Shown piece after piece: positions 37,649-46,366 of a stretch of 64,000 bases of DNA. The notes below the pieces were generated by a model. That model had not been told where the DNA came from, did no database searches, and saw nothing but the letters and a program-made list of their open reading frames with translations. Both the position numbers and the translations under genes were made by a program. The stretch's first letter is position 1. Every line of letters starts with the position of its first letter. Source of the DNA: Nostoc sp. FACHB-892. GTDB lineage: Bacteria > Cyanobacteriota > Cyanobacteriia > Cyanobacteriales > Nostocaceae. The stretch spans positions 248,001 through 312,000 of the forward strand of contig NZ_JACJTR010000002.1 in the NCBI RefSeq assembly GCF_014698795.1. The letters run 5' to 3'.

Positions 37649-38017
37649 CTAAACAAACAAATCATCCACTAACATAGTCCATCCTGGTACTGCGAGTTCA
37701 GCTTCAGCTACCTCATCACGGCGATAAACTTGCGGTTCTTCAGGATTATTAGCGCGATATACTCTAATAACTTCCTCTTTGAGTACATCTACATCCCAAA
37801 CTACCAATGTACCAGCCACAAAATAATCACGGCGTTTATTAGCCATTTCTTCTTCAGCCTTATCACCGTAATCATTTTCGCTTCTTACCTCAGCAGCAAA
37901 TACAGGCGCACCATTAAGAAACTTCCCGCCTGTAGGTTTGCCAGTATAAAACGCAGCATCAGGACTTAAAGAACGGCGGTTAGGAAGATTAATAATAAAA
38001 CCGACATTATCAGGCAA
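37649..38017 (-). pseudogene. Uma2-family endonuclease-like gene, N-terminally truncated
   Basis: The 122 readable residues match only the middle and C-terminal part of an Uma2 protein: SLSPDAAFYTG, APVFAAEVRSENDYGDKAEEEM (acidic and Glu-x-Lys-like nuclease residues), DYFVAGTLVVWDVD and a final VPGWTMLVDDLF. Intact relatives are about 190 residues, so 60-70 N-terminal residues are missing. The frame would need a TTG start at 38017. Upstream in frame the sequence becomes repeat-like (CCTCCGCGCCTCTGCGTG) and runs into the next gene's end. A broken gene is the best reading. Confidence 0.7.
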
Positions 38018-38078
38018 AGCGTAACCACTTTTTTTCTCAACTTTAACTAAAAAACCTCCGCGCCTCTGCGTGAAAAAA

Positions 38079-39977
38079 TCAACCGTCCGTTCTTACCGTC
38101 AAAACCTGCGGCGGCGTAGAATCTGGAGGATACAAAAAGTCCACTTGTACTTCTCGCTTACCACCCGCCAACATCTTCAGCGTCACCAACGGTTCACCCC
38201 TTTGTCCCCGACGTTGTACCAAATGTACATAGCGAGTCTTTTCCACACCATTATCATCGATGTAACGTACCCGCACCGTTCCTCGAAAGAATATTTGTTC
38301 TACACCTGGCTTTAAAAACAGCAGTCTATCTGTTCCCCCTTCATCTTTCACAGGAGTCTGGATTGATACAGTTACCGTCTGAGTTTGATTAGTAATATTT
38401 CTGAGGGGTAGAGTTAGATTATATTCAACACCATAGTTACTGTGAGCAAAGTACGCAGTATCAGGATAGCGTTTTAACATTGGTGCGCTTTGAATTTGCC
38501 CAGTGCTGAGAGTAATTAAATGTACAGTTCCCAAAGGATAAGAAAACGCCTTTCCTGGTTGGGGTATCGTTAATTCAGACACATTGGAATTATCCGTAAG
38601 CTGTGTCTGCCATTGCGTTCCTTGGGAGACACCAGCGACGCGACTAAATACTGTTGGTTCTCTGGGAGGGTCGAGAGGTGTTGGAATGGGGTCACGCTTT
38701 CCTGCTAAACTGCCTGTATTCAGAAGCTTTTGCCACTCAGCTAAAGTGGGTGGAATATTACTATTTTTGACTAAATTTGCTACATAAACTGGGCTACTAC
38801 TTGCCAAGCGCATCATCGTAGTGCGACCGTTAGAAGCAGGAGCCTGTACGGGAATGGCTAAATTCGCTAGGATTTGAGTTCCTTTTGGTTCTATCACCAG
38901 CTTGTCAGGAAAAATCCCCTGCCTAATTCCCCGCAACACATCATTCATTGTGCGATCGCCTGGCCCAGAGTAAACTGTACCTTGGGGATTTTCTACCACA
39001 TCAGGTAAAGCAATAAATGGTGCTTCTCTAGTGAGATAACTAGCTGCTTGTAAAACTTGCAGTGTCACAGGTTCATTCCCTGGATTATGTACGATTATCC
39101 CTTGGTAAACAGTGCGGCTTTGGGCTGGTGTTTCCGCCCTGACGATATGATGAGCAAATAAATCAAATCTGCCTTGAAAGGGATAATTTAAATGTGCTTC
39201 TTGTACTTGTTTCTCATCTGGGGGGAAAGTTGATAGTAAAATTCCTTCAGTTGTTACCAGTTCGGGACTATTGCTGTTAAAGGTGGGAATAGTATCGAGT
39301 TTTCCTGGTAGAGGGCGTACTTCTTGCGGATGTACTTCAACTCCGGCAATATATTGTGGGGGAACCGTGTAAATATTTAACGCCCGACATATCAAAGCTG
39401 CAACTTCGCCTCTAGTAGCGCTTTGCAGTGGTTTTAGCTGTTTGACATTGGGATAATTGACAACAATACTATTAATAGTCGCAGATGCGATCGCATTTTG
39501 GGCATAGTTAGGAATTTGTCCCGCATCGTTAAAATATTGTTGTAATATCTGCATCGGGTTGGATATAGGGCTGTAATTTTTCCCACCAGCTACAACACCA
39601 ATGATTTGGGCGCGAGGAATTGGCTGGTTAGGCTGAAAAATCCCACCGGGATAACCAGAAAAAAACCCTTTTTGGTAAGCGGTAGAAATTGCTTTATTTG
39701 CCCAATAGTTACCGGGTACATCTTTAAATGACGTAGCAGTGCGTTTCACTGGTGAATCAGGAAAAGCATTGAGCATCAACACTGCTGCTTCAGCGCGTGT
39801 CACTGTTGCTTCTGGGCGAAAACTACCATCAGGGTAGCCTGTAATAAGTTTACGCTCTCCTAATTGCTGGACACAATTTTTTGCCCAATAGTTTTGGGTG
39901 TCAGAAAAGGCTAGGGCGTTAGAGGTTGATAGAGTTAAGAGTGAGACAGCAAATGCTGTAGTTTTTCGGAGAAGCAT
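38079..39977 (-). CDS. SLH-domain protein with DUF3370
   Basis: A 632-residue exported protein. The signal peptide is at 1-23 (TAFAVSLLTLSTSNALA). Three S-layer-homology repeats span about 24-205, for example FSDTQNYWAKNCVQQLGERK, ITGYPDGSFRPEATVTRAEA and FKDVPGNYWANKAISTAY. The DUF3370 domain from about 210 starts with EVHPQEVRPLPGKLDTIP and FNSNSPELVTTEGILLSTFPP. SLH domains would anchor it to the cell envelope; DUF3370 is a cyanobacterial domain of unknown role. It sits between the two halves of the Dnd/defence island and has no evident link to them, so it may be a neighbour that the island grew around. Confidence 0.9.
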   Translation of the reverse strand: MLLRKTTAFAVSLLTLSTSNALAFSDTQNYWAKNCVQQLGERKLITGYPDGSFRPEATVTRAEAAVLMLNAFPDSPVKRTATSFKDVPGNYWANKAISTAYQKGFFSGYPGGIFQPNQPIPRAQIIGVVAGGKNYSPISNPMQILQQYFNDAGQIPNYAQNAIASATINSIVVNYPNVKQLKPLQSATRGEVAALICRALNIYTVPPQYIAGVEVHPQEVRPLPGKLDTIPTFNSNSPELVTTEGILLSTFPPDEKQVQEAHLNYPFQGRFDLFAHHIVRAETPAQSRTVYQGIIVHNPGNEPVTLQVLQAASYLTREAPFIALPDVVENPQGTVYSGPGDRTMNDVLRGIRQGIFPDKLVIEPKGTQILANLAIPVQAPASNGRTTMMRLASSSPVYVANLVKNSNIPPTLAEWQKLLNTGSLAGKRDPIPTPLDPPREPTVFSRVAGVSQGTQWQTQLTDNSNVSELTIPQPGKAFSYPLGTVHLITLSTGQIQSAPMLKRYPDTAYFAHSNYGVEYNLTLPLRNITNQTQTVTVSIQTPVKDEGGTDRLLFLKPGVEQIFFRGTVRVRYIDDNGVEKTRYVHLVQRRGQRGEPLVTLKMLAGGKREVQVDFLYPPDSTPPQVLTVRTDG

Positions 39978-40082
39978 TGGTAAACTTTAGTATAAACTAA
40001 AGCCATTAAAGCATTTCACGGGGACTTGAGAAGTTAAAAGGACGGTTTGTAATCGCCCTGGTTCTAAGTTGACAAGCTGTAA

Positions 40083-42155
40083 TTACCTATCTCGTTCAAC
40101 TTCCATAATTTCCGTATACTCAAACTCGTTGGGACTTTGTTTCACCAAAGGATATTTTTCACCACCCAATTCAATATAATCCTGCTCACAATCAGGCTTG
40201 GAAGAATAATACGTAAGCACATATTCTCTCGCAATTCTTTCTGTCATTTCTGCTTCAACTTCACCCCGCCACTGAGTTTTAGTAACTAAAACTATCAATT
40301 GATTTGCTAATTGGGGAATTGTTTTTGCAATGTGTCGCCGCGAATTCTCATCCAAACTACCAAAGGGTGAATCCATCACAATTGGGAAAGTACTACTATC
40401 GGGAATCATCATCATTTTTCGTTTCTCGCTCCATTCCCTTACTTTGTCAATGATGCTGGCAATAAAGGATAAACTGAGAATTTGATTCTCCCCGGTAGAA
40501 GCTGCAACGGGTGCTTCTATGCCTGTAGTATTTTCGACTAATGTCAGTTCATATTTATCGCTAATTTTAGGAATATATGGAGTCACAGAAATCTCCATAA
40601 ATATTTCTTGTACTCGCTTTTCTAGTTGCAAACGAAATTGTTGTTCTTGACGATTTCTAACTTCTGTTAACCGCTCGATTGCATCTTGAGTAGCGTTAAT
40701 TCGTCGTTGTGCTAGAGTTTGCTTGTCTTCATTCAGCTTTTGCTTTGCAATTTGTTTATTTAAACCTTCAATCTCAGTTGTGAGTTGAGCAATTTGCTGC
40801 TGATTTGCACCTTGTTCTCGATTCAATTCATCAATTTTACTTTCAATTTCATCTAACCGTTTTTGCAAACTGCTAACTTCTTCATTAGCATCTTTTCGCA
40901 ACCGTTCTTGAATATTATCTAAATCGCCTTCAATCTGAGATATGCTTTGCCTTAACTGATTAATCCTAGTTTGCTCTCTATCAACTTCTTCCCAAAATCC
41001 TACCGCTTGCTTATCAATTTCATCTACTTGAGCTATCATCCTAATTGCAGTTTCTTCCACCGCCGAGGAACCTGCTTTATTTAACCAAGTACTCACATGA
41101 GTATGAGAATGATTACCCTCGTGTAATTCTGCACCACAAATACAGCGCTGAGAATTTAGTAAATCATTCACAAATTCTCTTGAAATTCCTAATGTTAACT
41201 CACCGCGCTGCTTCAAATCATTGATAATTCCTCGAAACTGGGATGTAGTTTCCGACAATAAAACTGTATAACCTCGTGCGGAAATAACTTTTTTTAGCGC
41301 TTCCTTAGTTTTTTTATATTCTTCTTGATTCGCCGTCTTCTGCGATTCTAAATCTTGCCATCTTTCTTGCAATTCTTTAGCAGCGCTCAGTTCTCGCAAA
41401 CGGTTACTTGTCTCTTTTTTAAAAGTTTGCTGATATTCTAATTCTTCTTTAATTTCAGTTTGTCGTTTCGTAATGCGTTCACGCTCTCGCTCTATCTTTT
41501 CTTGCTGTCGCAACAGTTGCTTAATTTCAGAATCACCAATTGCTTTCAACTCATTTTCTAGAGTTTTTTTAGCATCTCCCAAATGTCTGATGGAACGGTT
41601 GATTACTTCTACACCCAAGAAAATTTTTGTAGCTTCAGCAATTTCAGCTTTTTTATCAGAACGGACTATTTCTTCAATTCGTTCGCCGTCAAAGAAAAAA
41701 TATTGATGTAAAGTAGCGGGTAAAATTTGATTAATTATATCGTCTGGTTGCTGAGTTGGAATATTCCATTTCCCATCATCTGCACCAACCCACATCGTTA
41801 ATTGAGTTTTGCCAGCGTCAAAATCACCTTCGTTTTTATAACCCCGACAGGCGCGTTTAACTCGATAGCGTTTACCTTCATGTTCCCAGCCAATCTCTAC
41901 CCAACATTCTACAGCATGGCCTTTTTGAGCTTCTGCGATCGCACGCTTATTAACTAACTGTTCTATCGATGCAAATGCTGCACTAAATTTATCATACAAT
42001 ACCCACGTAAAGGCATTTAGTAAACTGGTTTTACCAGAGCCATTATTGCCATGAATAATCGTCGTATTCTGAACATCTCCACCAGCCAGAAGCATCTCTG
42101 GTGTCGTACCATAAAAGGAGCGAAAGTTGCATAGCTTGATTGAAGTCAGCTTCAT
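40083..42155 (-). CDS. Second DndD-like SMC/RecF-type ATPase
   Basis: A 690-residue coiled-coil ATPase. Walker A GNNGSGKTSLLNAF is at 36-49. A DndD-like FFFDGERIEEI lies near 160-170. Arms of heptad-rich sequence meet at a Cys/His cluster near residues 333-348 (RCICGAELHEGNHSH), which resembles a zinc hook. The ABC signature STGENQILSLSFI and Walker B/D-loop FPIVMDSPFGSLDENSRRH follow. The tail AREYVLTYYSS matches the DndD tail AREYLLKYDSS in this window. It is translationally coupled (ATGA) to a 57-codon upstream gene. A role in DNA sensing or cleavage in the island is inferred from the likeness and location. It is not the main DndD, which sits with dndC and dndE. Confidence 0.87.
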   Translation of the reverse strand: MKLTSIKLCNFRSFYGTTPEMLLAGGDVQNTTIIHGNNGSGKTSLLNAFTWVLYDKFSAAFASIEQLVNKRAIAEAQKGHAVECWVEIGWEHEGKRYRVKRACRGYKNEGDFDAGKTQLTMWVGADDGKWNIPTQQPDDIINQILPATLHQYFFFDGERIEEIVRSDKKAEIAEATKIFLGVEVINRSIRHLGDAKKTLENELKAIGDSEIKQLLRQQEKIERERERITKRQTEIKEELEYQQTFKKETSNRLRELSAAKELQERWQDLESQKTANQEEYKKTKEALKKVISARGYTVLLSETTSQFRGIINDLKQRGELTLGISREFVNDLLNSQRCICGAELHEGNHSHTHVSTWLNKAGSSAVEETAIRMIAQVDEIDKQAVGFWEEVDREQTRINQLRQSISQIEGDLDNIQERLRKDANEEVSSLQKRLDEIESKIDELNREQGANQQQIAQLTTEIEGLNKQIAKQKLNEDKQTLAQRRINATQDAIERLTEVRNRQEQQFRLQLEKRVQEIFMEISVTPYIPKISDKYELTLVENTTGIEAPVAASTGENQILSLSFIASIIDKVREWSEKRKMMMIPDSSTFPIVMDSPFGSLDENSRRHIAKTIPQLANQLIVLVTKTQWRGEVEAEMTERIAREYVLTYYSSKPDCEQDYIELGGEKYPLVKQSPNEFEYTEIMEVERDR

Positions 42156-42325
42156 CGCACCTCTTCCTTAATAATGTCCAAAATATTATCATTTATATGG
42201 CTATTAATCTTCTTATCTAGCCTGCCTTTTTCCAGCTTCCATACCCGTTCAATAATTCGCCGTACCTCCGGCGGAGCGCTGTTTATTGGCTCCTGTACAT
42301 CATCGATATTCGTATCTTGTGACAT
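42152..42325 (-). CDS. 57-residue protein coupled to the DndD-like ATPase
   Basis: The short frame runs ATG 42325 to TGA 42152. Its stop overlaps the ATPase start as ATGA, a classic translational-coupling arrangement. The peptide is charged and helical: MSQDTNIDDVQEPINSAP, then PEVRRIIERVWKLEKGRLDK and KINSHINDNILDIIKEEV. The middle and C-terminal parts look like two amphipathic helices and so could bind the ATPase as a small subunit. I recognise no family. The coding call rests on the ATGA overlap, the lack of other overlap and the protein-like composition. Confidence 0.72.
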   Translation of the reverse strand: MSQDTNIDDVQEPINSAPPEVRRIIERVWKLEKGRLDKKINSHINDNILDIIKEEVR

Positions 42326-42652
42326 CTTCGGTTTGGAAATATAGATTTTTCATATTTTAACTTTGTCTAGTGCTGTATTTACCACCATAAAGCCACTGTT
42401 AGCATTATCTTTAATTTTGTAAAAACTATTTTTTTAAATTTATACTTTTCTTGGAAAAAAGACTTTATTATTAAATTATGTTTTGTTATTATTAATATTA
42501 ACAATTTAGATCATAATGGGATGTAAGTGAAATTTTAAAAACTACTTACATCCCATTATGATCTAATTCATAATTTTATTATTTCATACTTAGTGCTTGT
42601 TTTTTCAAAACTTGAAAATTTTTACAAAAAAATACAACTATATAGTTCATCA
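42326..42652. promoter_or_regulatory. AT-rich region between helicase and ATPase operon, with long hairpin
   Basis: A very AT-rich 327-bp spacer. A perfect inverted repeat occupies 42506-42566 and is listed separately. The rest probably contains the promoter of the leftward 57-residue/ATPase pair. No LexA-box match is visible here. Confidence 0.5.
42506..42566. repeat. Perfect 23-bp inverted repeat
   Basis: The arm at 42506-42528 (TTAGATCATAATGGGATG, then TAAGT) and the arm at 42544-42566 are exact reverse complements across a 15-nt AT loop. It lies 86 bp past the helicase stop and about 180 bp before the next gene in the same direction. It could be a terminator, an operator or a tiny transposable remnant. 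Confidence 0.85.
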
Positions 42653-44134
42653 TCAAATATCTAATAAACCATAGCGCTTTTGTAAATCAAGTAACTTCAT
42701 TCTTGCTTCCCCTGCATTATCAGCTAAATCGGCAAATTCTACAAAGCGACGCAACTCCTTTTTTAACAGATTGCGCTCAACTTCTATAGTTTCTCTATCT
42801 AAATCTGGTGGCAAAACAATCATGTCAAATATAGTGGCGCGTTCTTTACCAGGATGAGGACGTAAAACTCGCCCCCGTCGCTGAATAAATTGCCGAGGAT
42901 TTCCAGAACTTGATAAAATCACCGCAGTTTGAATTGCTGGAATATCGACACCTTCATCTAAACAACGAATTGCGACTAAACCTTGCAATTCTCCGCTTTC
43001 AAATTGATGGCGCAAAATTTCTCGTTCTTGTAAAGTTGTTTGGGCTGTATAGGTGCTTACCTTGTATCCCAAATCCACTCCCAGAATTTTAGCAACAGCT
43101 TTAACTTGGCGTAGAGATGAACGTTGTCCTGCATCTTGGGAACCATCACTACAATAAAAAAGTGTGTGAGTAGTTTCGCGGCGAGTAATCATTAAATCCC
43201 GCAAGGCATTTAATTTATTTTCCGCCGCACCAATTAATCTTGCCCTTTGCATTAACAACGGCTTTAAATCTTCATTGTCTTCAAAACTTCCCGCTTGTCC
43301 ATTTTCTCTATCTCGGTAAAGTAGCGATCGCCCAATTCTTTTAGTTAACTTTAAATAAGCAATACTTTCTGCTTCAGTTAATTCCACCAACACCGGATAA
43401 TAGAGATAATGTACTAAAGCACCTTGAGCGATCGCGTCCCTCAAAGTAAACTCTGGCTGGAGAACTGGGCCAAAATAATCAAATAAAGATTGCGTACCAA
43501 AATCATCAAAATACCTCTCTGGTGTGGCAGATAAAGCCAGTCTCAACCCAACAGCGCGCGGCAAACTTTCTTCTAACTTGGGTGCGCCTAAATTATGCGC
43601 CTCGTCCCCAATAATTAAAGTTTTGGCGGGAAAATATTTGAGTTGAGACTGAAATCCATCTCCAATTAAAGTGGAGTTCGTAGTGATTACGGTGACAAAC
43701 CGTTGAGAACCAGAACGTAGATTATAAATTTGCGTAGAAAGTTGACTTTGCCAAGTGCGTAAATTCTCAAAAGCTAAAATGGGTTGCAAATTAAACTTTT
43801 CACATTCTCTCGCCCATTGAGTAACGAGATGGCGATAGGGACACACCACCAACAGAACTTGTAAATTAATCTGTTGGTAGAGTTCACAAGCGATCGCTAA
43901 TGCGGTAATCGTTTTACCACTACCAGTAGCCATTTTCAGCGTTCCTCTGCCATTGTTGGTAAACCAGCTAGCGATCGCTTGTCGCTGATATTGCCGCAAT
44001 TGCAGAGACACAGGCATTCTTGGGCATCCTGGTAATGGTTGCGGAGTGTAATAACTGCCCTTACTTTCCTTTGCAAACGGTAATTTCAACCGGAAAGTGG
44101 GCAGTTGCTGCACTGAATTTTGCGTCAGGTACAT
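42653..44134 (-). CDS. SF2 helicase, Dnd-linked restriction enzyme-like
   Basis: A 493-residue DEAH-box helicase/translocase. The Q-like RQYQRQAIASWF and Walker A KMATGSGKTITAL span about 48-78. DEAH (IIGDEAHNLG) lies near 178, SAT (ALSATPERYF) near 203, and the C-terminal RecA domain ends in motif VI QFIQRRGRVLRPHPG. This is the SSL2/type-III-restriction-like architecture. It resembles the family annotated as DNA phosphorothioation system restriction enzyme (TIGR04095 type). No separate nuclease domain is visible in the protein. It lies at the right end of the island, adjacent to lexA and transcribed in the same leftward direction as the ATPase pair. Confidence 0.85.
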   Translation of the reverse strand: MYLTQNSVQQLPTFRLKLPFAKESKGSYYTPQPLPGCPRMPVSLQLRQYQRQAIASWFTNNGRGTLKMATGSGKTITALAIACELYQQINLQVLLVVCPYRHLVTQWARECEKFNLQPILAFENLRTWQSQLSTQIYNLRSGSQRFVTVITTNSTLIGDGFQSQLKYFPAKTLIIGDEAHNLGAPKLEESLPRAVGLRLALSATPERYFDDFGTQSLFDYFGPVLQPEFTLRDAIAQGALVHYLYYPVLVELTEAESIAYLKLTKRIGRSLLYRDRENGQAGSFEDNEDLKPLLMQRARLIGAAENKLNALRDLMITRRETTHTLFYCSDGSQDAGQRSSLRQVKAVAKILGVDLGYKVSTYTAQTTLQEREILRHQFESGELQGLVAIRCLDEGVDIPAIQTAVILSSSGNPRQFIQRRGRVLRPHPGKERATIFDMIVLPPDLDRETIEVERNLLKKELRRFVEFADLADNAGEARMKLLDLQKRYGLLDI

Positions 44135-44262
44135 ATATTAAATACAAAGGTAGTCATGAACCCTAATTAATGGACATTGGCATTGGGGACTGGGTACTGG
44201 GCATTGGTTATTTCCCCCTCATCTCCCCCACTCCCCATTCCCTACTCCCCACTTACCATTAC

Positions 44263-44868
44263 TCAGTTGTAACCGCGCCAAACACCAATGAGAGAACCTT
44301 GCACCTGCACTTGTTGAGCCATGACTTCAATGGGATTGTACTTAGGATTTGCTGGTTTGAGGGTAACGCGATCGCCTTGGCGATAAAAACGTTTTAATGT
44401 TGTACCAAATCCATCGACTCTGGCGGCAACGATAGTGCCATTTTTTAAATGATTTGGTTCTGCTACTGGACGCAGAAATACTACATCGCCATCAGTAATT
44501 AAATCTTCAATCATGCTATCGCCAGCTACCCGCAAAGCGTAAGTTTGGGGAGGTAACTCGAAATTAGAAAAGTCTAAATGATCTACAGCATCAGTAAACG
44601 GTTCTATTAAACCACCAGCAGCGATCGTGCCCAAAATTGGTACACCTTGCTTAACAGGATGTAAAATCCGGATCGTTCGTGCTTGTCCTTCAGTCCATTC
44701 TATATATCCTTTAGTACGTAAATGTTCCAAACGGCTTTGAATTGGTGCTGGTGACTTCAAGTTCATCGCTTGCATCATTTGCCGAATAGAAGGCGAATGC
44801 TGGTGCGATCGGATGTATTCTGCCAACCATTCGTAAAGTTCTTGTTGAGCTTCAGTCAGACGTTCCAT
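44263..44868 (-). CDS. lexA: LexA repressor
   Basis: A 201-residue LexA-type repressor/autoprotease. The N-terminal winged helix (RLTEAQQELYEWLAEYIR, SPSIRQMMQAMNLKSPAPI) precedes the S24 protease domain. The cleavage Ala84-Gly85 (IAAGGL), Ser118 (VAGDSMI) and Lys159 (TTLKRF) are all present, so RecA-stimulated self-cleavage should be possible. The start is set at ATG 44868; a longer in-frame version from 44967 would add 33 hydrophobic residues. A perfect LexA-box match lies at 44900-44913, inside that longer version, which further favours the shorter start. argF lies immediately upstream on the same strand. Confidence 0.95.
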   Translation of the reverse strand: MERLTEAQQELYEWLAEYIRSHQHSPSIRQMMQAMNLKSPAPIQSRLEHLRTKGYIEWTEGQARTIRILHPVKQGVPILGTIAAGGLIEPFTDAVDHLDFSNFELPPQTYALRVAGDSMIEDLITDGDVVFLRPVAEPNHLKNGTIVAARVDGFGTTLKRFYRQGDRVTLKPANPKYNPIEVMAQQVQVQGSLIGVWRGYN

Positions 44869-44899
44869 AAATTTGTGGGAAGTAATTATAAATGTCTCT

Positions 44900-44913
44900 A
44901 GAACATTAGTACT
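44900..44913 (-). promoter_or_regulatory. LexA box upstream of lexA
   Basis: On the minus strand the sequence is AGTACTAATGTTCT, an exact match to the cyanobacterial LexA consensus RGTACNNNDGTWCB. It lies about 32 bp before the lexA ATG, where an autoregulatory operator is expected. Confidence 0.85.
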
Positions 44914-45098
44914 ATAAAAAACTCCCCATAACAAGAGAAAAATAAAAATTATGAAAGGCAAAAGCAAGAATATTATCTTTTCTTTTACCTATTTATTTTG
45001 AATTTTTTACCAACAAGTAGTCAGAAGCCAATCGCACACTCGCTATTTTGACTCCTAACTTTTGTGCATACGCGATTAATCGCGTCTTTTAACTCTTT

Positions 45099-46019
45099 TC
45101 ATTTTGCCCCTAAGATACTGGCAAGTAAAGCTTTTTGAGCGTGCAGACGGTTTTCTGCCTGTTCCCAAACTCGTGATTGAGAACCTTCAATAACAGCTTC
45201 AGTAATTTCTTCACCACGATGGGCTGGTAAGCAGTGTAAAACAATTGCCTCTGGGTCAGCAAGGCTTAATAGCTGCTCTGAAATTTGGTAAGGCTGGAAA
45301 ATTGGCATCCGGTTGTCTGCTTCTGCTTCTTGCCCCATACTCGCCCAAACATCAGTATAAAGTACATTAGAATCCTTAGCTGCTAACTCTGGATCATTAG
45401 TTACGAGGACTTCAGTTTTGTTATTAGCGATCGCTCTTGCTTGTTCTACAATCTGAGAATCTGGCTCATATCCGGTAGGGGTGGCAACTCTAACATTCAT
45501 TCCTACCAAAGCACAGCCCAACATCAGAGAATTAGCCATATTATTCCCATCACCCACGTAGGTTAAAGTTAACCCAGTAAGGGTGTTAAAGCTTTCTTGA
45601 ACCGTCAATAAATCGGCTAATACCTGACAAGGATGTTCTGCATCGGTAAGCGCATTAATCACCGGAATCTTGGCATAGTGAGCAAAAGTTTCCAAATCTT
45701 GCTGTGCAAAGGTGCGAATTGCCAAAATATCCAGATATCGGTCTAACACCCGCGCTGTATCCTGTAACGGTTCCCCGCGGCTAACTTGAGTAACATTAGG
45801 ATTTAGATCGATTACCTGTCCACCCAGTTGGTACATCGCCACCGTAAAACTTACCCGCGTGCGAGTAGAAGCTTTGGAGAACAGCAATCCCAAAACTTTA
45901 TTACATTGCAACTTCAGCTGTTGTGATTTAAGTTGAGTTGCCAATTGCAGGAGTTCTTGAACTTCCGTAGGACTGATGTCCGCTAGACTTAGTAAATCTC
46001 GTCCGAGCAATGCTGCCAT
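45099..46019 (-). CDS. argF: Ornithine carbamoyltransferase
   Basis: The roughly 306-residue enzyme makes citrulline from ornithine and carbamoyl phosphate in arginine synthesis. The carbamoyl-phosphate-binding motif SKASTRTRVSF is near residue 45. HPCQVLADLLTV lies near 128, TYVGDGNNMANSL near 150, and the active-site Cys loop HCLPAHRGEEI near 265. The start is set at ATG 46019 (MAALLGRDLLSL). An upstream in-frame start at 46076 would add 19 residues with no family counterpart. It is followed by lexA in the same direction, a pairing found in other Nostocales. Confidence 0.96.
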   Translation of the reverse strand: MAALLGRDLLSLADISPTEVQELLQLATQLKSQQLKLQCNKVLGLLFSKASTRTRVSFTVAMYQLGGQVIDLNPNVTQVSRGEPLQDTARVLDRYLDILAIRTFAQQDLETFAHYAKIPVINALTDAEHPCQVLADLLTVQESFNTLTGLTLTYVGDGNNMANSLMLGCALVGMNVRVATPTGYEPDSQIVEQARAIANNKTEVLVTNDPELAAKDSNVLYTDVWASMGQEAEADNRMPIFQPYQISEQLLSLADPEAIVLHCLPAHRGEEITEAVIEGSQSRVWEQAENRLHAQKALLASILGAK

Positions 46020-46366
46020 GCTTGTAATCTGTAAAAAATAATTATATATTTCTGCTCCTTTATTCAGCCGTGTCAAGAAAATACAGTTTTACAACTGCAC
46101 CCAAAATTTTTGCGCCCAACCCAGGATTGGAGTTAGCTTTTGCCATGCATATTAATTTATCAACTTTATCAGCGATCGGAATCACTACAATTGCAACGCT
46201 AACTCAACCATCTAGATACACAAAAGCAGCGATATTGCCAAAATCTCTCGTCTTCTAGCCTTATTTGTGAAAAAAGAGATATTTTTTAGCAACTATAGCT
46301 AGACAAATAAATTGATTATGGTAAGATAATAAATTGTGGTTGCTAGTTGAGAGTAATCAGAAAATT

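Noticed and set aside
46070..46258. 62-codon frame upstream of argF
   Set aside because: It starts within the alternative argF leader, has no motif and could be chance.
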